A stretch of 64,000 nucleotides of DNA from Kryptolebias marmoratus. Taxonomy: Eukaryota > Chordata > Actinopteri > Cyprinodontiformes > Rivulidae. Every line of letters begins with the position of its first letter. The stretch's first letter is position 1. Below are positions 58,668 through 64,000 of this stretch, piece by piece. Location: contig NC_051434.1 in assembly GCF_001649575.2 (NCBI RefSeq), forward strand, positions 8,328,190 to 8,392,189, in the 5' to 3' direction. The position numbers and the translations under genes are program-made. The notes below the pieces were generated by a model. That model was not told the DNA's origin. It saw only the letters and a list, made by a program, of their open reading frames with translations, and searched no databases.

Positions 58668-60780
58668 AGAAGTATGATTAACAGTTTCTGTTCCTGAACC
58701 TTTTGGACCCGACACTGCACCTCTGTATCGGGGAACACAGTATCATTGTCTGTAGGAGTGGAAGAGCGCAAGGAAAAATTGCGAGTTGAAGTTCTATCTA
58801 TTTTAGAGCTGTAGGGTGAAGCAACATGACCTCATTTTGTAGAACTTGTACTGTAGCTACCTTTAAACAATCCGGGAGGGGAGGGGGTTACTTTTACACA
58901 TCCTAAAAGTTTCCTTATATAACCCTTTAATGTATTTTAGTATTTACAGATGAATCCATACATTGGTTATATGCTTGTTCATTCCTGTTTGGACTCTCCT
59001 TGAGTAATTTTTAATTTATTTATTAATGTTTTTATGTGGCTTTTTGTAATTAGGTCAGATCTACAGAATGATAAAACCGAGGGACACATTTTCTCAGGGG
59101 ATCATTAAAATCCTGAAGAATCAGAGGAAGCTACTCGCCGGAATAACCGCACGTCCTCCACTTGTGGGCAAGCTGTGAATTATGGGAGGAGTGTCAGCCG
59201 TATATTTGAAAGCATGTTGGAAATTTTTTTTTAATTTACCACCGCGCCTTTTAACCGACATGTACTGCTTGCTTCATTTCAGCTCGTTTAGATCTGAGGT
59301 TCGCAGAGTTGCAGGCCAGCCTCCCAGCGGAGCCTTTAAAACTGTTCCTGCAAGGATCAGTGACTTTCATTAGTTGTCTAATCAGGATTTCACGGTCAGA
59401 CTTGGTTTAAAAGACAGGAATTCTGTAGTTGTTTTCCCTTAAACCAAACCAAGAAACAAAAGAAGTGATTTTTATGTATTTGCTTAAAGTCAAAGGGATA
59501 AATTACCTTAATATTTGAATTATGTTTGTTTTTTCTGGTATGAATTGAGCTAAACTAAATAAATAAACTACAAGGGGACTTGGCTGCATGTTTTTCTCTA
59601 AAAGGAAGCCCACAACTTCAGATTTTAAAACTCCCTAATAAACCTGACCTTTTCTTGCTAAATGTGATGTCATTATGATACATTACATTAATAAATCTTA
59701 AATCTCTCTTAATTAGTTTACTATTTTGCCACACATTATGACAAACACAAGAATTAGAGCATAACTGAGATTACAGCAGCAAGAGACTGATAATATACAG
59801 ACAATTCATAAAATTTATCATTTGAGAAACATGTTCATTATTCGAAGAGTTGAACCTTTTACAGTAAAACATTCACTATTTATCTGATTAAATCATATTT
59901 AACATTAAGCCCCTTTTTTACCCAGCATCATATAGTTAGTTGTCAGAAAGTCTTAACACTAGGGAGACACAGAGTTTTCCTAAGTGTTTTTTTTTCTGCA
60001 CACAGTTATGTTGAATTTAATCCAACCCTTGCCCCTACCACTTAGCCCTACCTACATGTTTTGGGTTCTTTTTTTATCTAGGGGAAGGCAAAGGGGCTAT
60101 CTGGCTTTTTATTTTTCAGGGCTTCACTTCAAATGAAGGGATATAAGCTGTGCTTCGGGTGAAATGTGAATATTTTCTGTACTGTAAAAATACAGTAACT
60201 ATTGTAAAGTCCAATTTGATGTTTTCCAGTATATTACATCTTGCATTATTGTTGAAGTTCCTTAACACAGATTAAAAATCATGTTGTGCACTGAAAACCT
60301 GTTGCAAGCTACCATCCACACCATCTCTGGGCATGTTGGCGTCACTTTTGATAACAGAAAAAGACTTGGCAGCAAATGATGGCATCTCAGCTTTTTGAAG
60401 GTCCATTTCATAGTGGAGTTTGAAATCACTGCCTCTTGTGATTTCAGATAAAAGGGCAAAGGGCAGGAGTAGGGGAAACGATAGGTGTACTTTCAAAGAA
60501 AGCCATATTTGAAACCAAACTGTGGTCTTCTCCTAAAGCTATTCAAACAGTTTTGATACCTGAACCTAACCCGTCAGCACATGAGAACATGACAGAAAAA
60601 AAGCCTCAGACTCATATTTCTAAAACAAAGGTAGTTTGGATGGCTTCACCTTATTGAAACACTTTCTTCTTTTCTCCCATTTTGCTTTTTGATTTGGTCA
60701 GAAGTGCCAAAGGTACATTTGGTAGTAAATCAGGTCTTTAACTCCAAAATTAACCAATATTAAGTTAATGGCTTTGGATT
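58668..60780. other. No gene confirmed; mostly unique sequence
   Basis: 59080-59400 is repeat-free with mixed composition ('ctcgccggaataaccgcacg', 'ttcgcagagttgcaggccag') and may hold a conserved element or exon. The 63-codon frame there is not recognised. 59400-60780 is AT-rich. No dispersed family noticed. Confidence 0.35.
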
Positions 60781-61159
60781 TCTTGAAGGAATGCATATCA
60801 CCCACCACCTTTCATGCCAAAGATTTAGACTGAGGTCATTGTTAGGTGTGAAGTGACGGAGATGTAGTTGTGATGGTCAACCTTAAAAATAACTTTGGGT
60901 GCAATCTCACGCGACATTGAAAGATGTCACACTCAGAGTACGTGTTGTGGATGACTCTCAGCTACTATCACATCAGATTTTAGCTCTATATCTGTGAAAC
61001 TGGTTGAATTACAGCCATTTTTGCATTTTTTTAAATCTGCTGTAGGTGAGAATCCAGTAATTACTTCAATAAAATTTGTCCCGTGGTTTGGGAGATATTT
61101 TGGTAAGAGACACACACGACCCCCCCCCCCCCNNNNNNNNNNNNNNNNNNNNNNNNNNN

Positions 61160-61192
<33 letters not shown>

Positions 61193-61240
61193 GCAATAAC
61201 ATCGTCACCTGCCTTCACCTTTCAGTGGTGGGCGATAAGT
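60781..61240 (-). repeat. Repeat A copy 12, most complete, with inverted termini
   Basis: Left edge 'tatcacccaccacctttcat' (60796-60815). The right edge reversed (61237 to 61218) reads 'tatcgcccaccactgaaagg', so the outer 13 bases are an inverted repeat with one mismatch. Interior: 'gcaatctcacgcgacattga' and 'aagatgtcacactcagagta' (insertion shared with copy 8), 'tgactctcagctactatcac', 'tttgggagatattttggtaa', then a C run, gap, CA array and 'agaggcaataacatcgtcac'. The structure suggests a non-autonomous DNA transposon. Target-site duplication not identified. Confidence 0.9.
61120..61189. repeat. Poly-C, assembly gap (27 N, 61133-61159) and (CA)15 inside repeat A copy 12
   Basis: A C run (61120-61132) meets 27 N, followed by 15 CA units. 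The CA array is a normal internal part of repeat A; the C run next to a gap suggests misassembly or sequencing failure. Confidence 0.95.
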
Positions 61241-61900
61241 ATCGGCTGACACCATGGGCTGTAATTTCAGACAGACTGATATTTATGAAAGAATTCTTCA
61301 TACAAAACAACATTAATTCCATTTTGCCAGCTTCCTTCCTGGCAGTCATAATGCCGAGCTGCCAAATGTAACCTTTGAATGACTGAATAAACTGCCAGAG
61401 CCTACAAAGGACTTGCAGTTGGATTTTATAAACACTTTCAAGCACATCTCAAACATTTCAAAAACAAAACAAAGTAGAATCTTTTTAATTTTAACAACTT
61501 GCCCTCACTCGTTGTAGATTTAAGCTCGCATTTTTTTTTCCCGTAAGCCCTCATTAAAGGTGTAGTTATTTGAAGTCTTAAAGCAGCGTGTCTCCCTGGG
61601 AGACTTCACCATGAAGCCCACAAACTTCTCTGACGACTAGAACGGTTTCTTCACTTAAATAACAATCATCACATTTGGGTAGAAAGCGTATAAAAGCTCT
61701 CTCATTCAAACATCCGAAAGAAAAGCACGGTTTCTCACAATAAACCTGTACATGTGCGAGAATGTTTATCTTGGTGTGCTGATGTCATCCCAGCTGGGAA
61801 GCTCGGCACACTTTCTCTTGCTTTTTGTAACACACACACACAGACTCACACCAGCTGCACACCAACAGTGATAATGCACACTGGGCATTTATCTTTACAG
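61241..61900. other. No gene seen; unique block 61280-61440
   Basis: 61280-61440 is repeat-free ('ttccattttgccagcttcct', 'gaataaactgccagagccta') and may be a conserved noncoding element. Short CA run near 61833-61846. Confidence 0.3.
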
Positions 61901-62075
61901 TGAATTATGGTACGCTGTGGTCTCATTGACTCTGTGCACAAATGTGAGTGTGTGTGTCTGAAAGTGTGTGCATGCATAAGTCTTGAATTATGACCCACAC
62001 TTAGTTGTGTGTACGCGTCTTTGTGTGTTGAATTGAATTATGGCATTGCGCTATCTCATTGACTTCACCTGAGTC
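61901..62075 (+). repeat. Local direct duplication flanking GT-rich DNA
   Basis: 'gaattatggtacgctgtgg' then 'tctcattgact' (61902-61931) recurs as 'gaattatggcattgcgcta' then 'tctcattgact' (62035-62064). A third, weaker 'cttgaattatgaccc' lies between at 61982. Small local tandem duplication of about 130-bp period. Confidence 0.6.
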
Positions 62076-62433
62076 TCATTCATCACAACTAACCATGGAA
62101 ATAGACTTTATGGACAAAATGCTGTTTTAGCAATGTGTGAGAGCCTGTACACTTTTGCAAGATTTTCTGTGTGTGTGTGTGCATGTGTGTGTGAGACATA
62201 GAGAGACCATGAAAACACCCTTAATGAACATTACAGCATTGGCATGTGTCAAACAGAGAAAGAAGTGATCAGTGTGTGGAGTTAGTGTGTGTCTGGGAGT
62301 GAGGAAAAAAGAAAAACAGAGAGCTTATTGCTGTTATGATTTATTTCTCACTTATTCTAGCAGCATTGAGAAATGATTTTTCCAGCAGCAATGCAATTAC
62401 AGGTCTGGAACTGAATGTGAGCATACACATCAC
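62076..62433. other. No gene seen; GT-rich
   Basis: GT runs near 62167-62192. No exon recognised. Confidence 0.4.
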
Positions 62434-62460
62434 AAAAAAAAAAAAAAAAAAAAAGAAAAA
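62434..62460. repeat. Poly-A run
   Basis: 21 A, one G, then five A. No retrotransposon body is recognisable upstream. Confidence 0.95.
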
Positions 62461-64000
62461 GTTACGTCAGTTAGAAAGCCCAAAAGAAGAATTTATGACG
62501 CTGCTGGCAGTAACCTAAAATGTATGTGTATTCGCGCGCATGCTCACAGGTGTGCACGCGGTCCCTCACGCTTAAACAGAATAAACCTTCCATTCGAACT
62601 GACCTTTTCATATAATAACACACTTTCTTTGTGTCTGAGTGTCTGTGTGTGTTAGAGTGCCTCGTGGTGGGGATTAAAACTTTCCTGGACACCTTCTGTG
62701 GACCATAACAGCAGTCTCGACAAAGTTATTTTTCAGGGTTAGGTTTGGGTTCAGGTTAAGGGTCAAACTGGGGGTAAGTTTCTGATTTAGTTTCTCTGTC
62801 AGTGTATGCAGGGTGTACTTGTTGCAGGTAATGTTTTTAAGGTGTTATTTTTAACAGTATTGTTCTATTTGTTATCTTGACCTGCATGTGTGCCAGTTTG
62901 TTTTCTTTGATTAGGGTAATACATCAGGGTTCCAGTAGGGGGCATCATGATTTTTTTTTTTTTTTTTTCGTCACTCAATACAAACAAGTGAGTGGTAGAG
63001 TTGCGTCCTTGTTTTTTTCACCAGTCTTCTTTTTTTGATTAGTTTTTCTATAAATCTGCTAAGACATGAAATGTCCTGAGTCAATCTCAAGAACTGAAAA
63101 GGGGTCTTGATCATTGATCATTTTTTTATTGATTGGTATTGAAATAGATGACTTCACTTTCTTTACCACAATTTTGAGCTACTACGATATCAAGCACATA
63201 ATGGCATTCATATTATTAACTTTAACATACTTATAATGTGAGTCTGTAAGTCTGTGCTTTGAAAAAATGTAAAATAATCCAGATTTGGTATCAGCCAATA
63301 CTTACTGTTAAATTACTTGGATTTGTATCAGGAATAAAAAGTCTTGATTGGGACATCCGTAGCTGAGAATGTAACAGACATGTTATTACAACTTTCTCTT
63401 TATCTTTGAGTTACATTTTATTTAGAGAAAATCTGCATTTTTTTCTTGTATGTTTTTTGGTAAGCATTTGGCTAACCGGATCAGTCTGCAGGCTAGCTCC
63501 TTGGGGTTTTGCAGTTTAGTTCGTCCACTTGTTTTATAATTCATTGCTTAACTTGTGTTTGTGGTGTAGATCCATATGTACATTTTTACTCTTATAGGAA
63601 ATGGTTAGGGTACCTGGTTTCTCAATTGTCTATATCAAGAAGAAGAAAATAAGATTTTTTCACCAGGAAATTAATTGAATTTCTCTGTCTTTGTAGTTCC
63701 TAAGGGATAAATTGTCCAAATCTCCTTCTTAAATACCTGCATCCTTATTTTTTTCATTCTGATCTTGATTGCATTTGTAGTCTTCCTCATTGTGTCTTTG
63801 GTGCCCTCTTTTGGCTGTGAGTTTTGATCATCATATAGCATTATCTGTGCAAAATCCTGAACTGCTCACTGACAAATACGGAAACAGATGGAAATATTTC
63901 CATCACACAGGCCTCAATAGACAATTAGTTGGATGAGCGACCATAAATTGAGCCCATAGCTGTTCGGTTATAATTGTTAACGTTTTGAGTAAAAGGCTCT
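62461..64000. other. No gene seen to the window end
   Basis: Contains alternating purine-pyrimidine 'attcgcgcgcatgctcacag' near 62528 (Z-DNA-prone), a decayed 'ggttaggtttgggttcaggt' stretch at 62739-62770 and a poly-T at 62951-62968. The rest is AT-rich unique DNA. Confidence 0.4.

Noticed and set aside
62739..62770. Telomere-like 'ggttaggtttgggttcaggt'
   Set aside because: Only a few irregular units; no TTAGGG array.

Overview
This is vertebrate nuclear DNA, almost certainly from a teleost fish, and it is essentially a gene desert or part of a very large intron or intergenic interval. The teleost assignment rests on the repeats: 3' ends of L2-type LINEs with fish-style tails, a Tc1-like transposase relic, a piggyBac-type MITE bounded by TTAA, a hAT-type foldback MITE ending in CACCCCTG, several copies of the CCAT-headed repeat ('ccatccattttctttacccgcttctcc') seen across teleost genomes, gypsy-LTR-like fragments and many CA/GT arrays. 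I cannot name the species. No open reading frame has the length, composition or domain content of an ordinary gene. The long frames are translations of microsatellites, transposons or AT-rich noncoding DNA. One weak candidate terminal exon (58572-58667, +) and one coding-like block (55143-55280, -) are listed with low confidence.

Layout. 1-5.2 kb: three copies of a dispersed family I call repeat A, one copy of repeat B, and CA and AT/GT microsatellites. 5.2-16.7 kb: mostly unique AT-rich DNA with a short-period repeat C copy, a SINE-like relic and two pyrimidine-rich tracts. 16.7-25.2 kb: tandem repeat A copies, a third and longest pyrimidine tract, LTR-like fragments, a 162-bp ATCT array and a hAT MITE. 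25.2-36.4 kb: mostly unique sequence, including a pair of diverged 400-bp segments about 2 kb apart (30995-31400 and 32980-33375). 36.4-48.7 kb: Tc1 relic, piggyBac MITE, a 520-bp 'gatacaatat' AT-rich block, and more of repeats A and B. 48.7-56.3 kb: unique sequence with conserved-element character, two L2 fragments (one cut by an assembly gap), then tandem repeat A copies. 56.3-64 kb: two further gaps in homopolymer or CA sequence, the second repeat C copy, the most complete repeat A copy, and GT-rich DNA.

The strongest unexplained signal is repeat A: at least 12 loci in 64 kb, on both strands, several of them head-to-tail pairs. The most complete copy has short inverted termini (TATCRCCCACCAC), which suggests a non-autonomous DNA transposon. 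The second is the duplicated segment pair at 31.0 and 33.0 kb, which matches no other repeat here and could be a duplicated regulatory element. Comparative alignment would settle most of the open calls; none was possible here.
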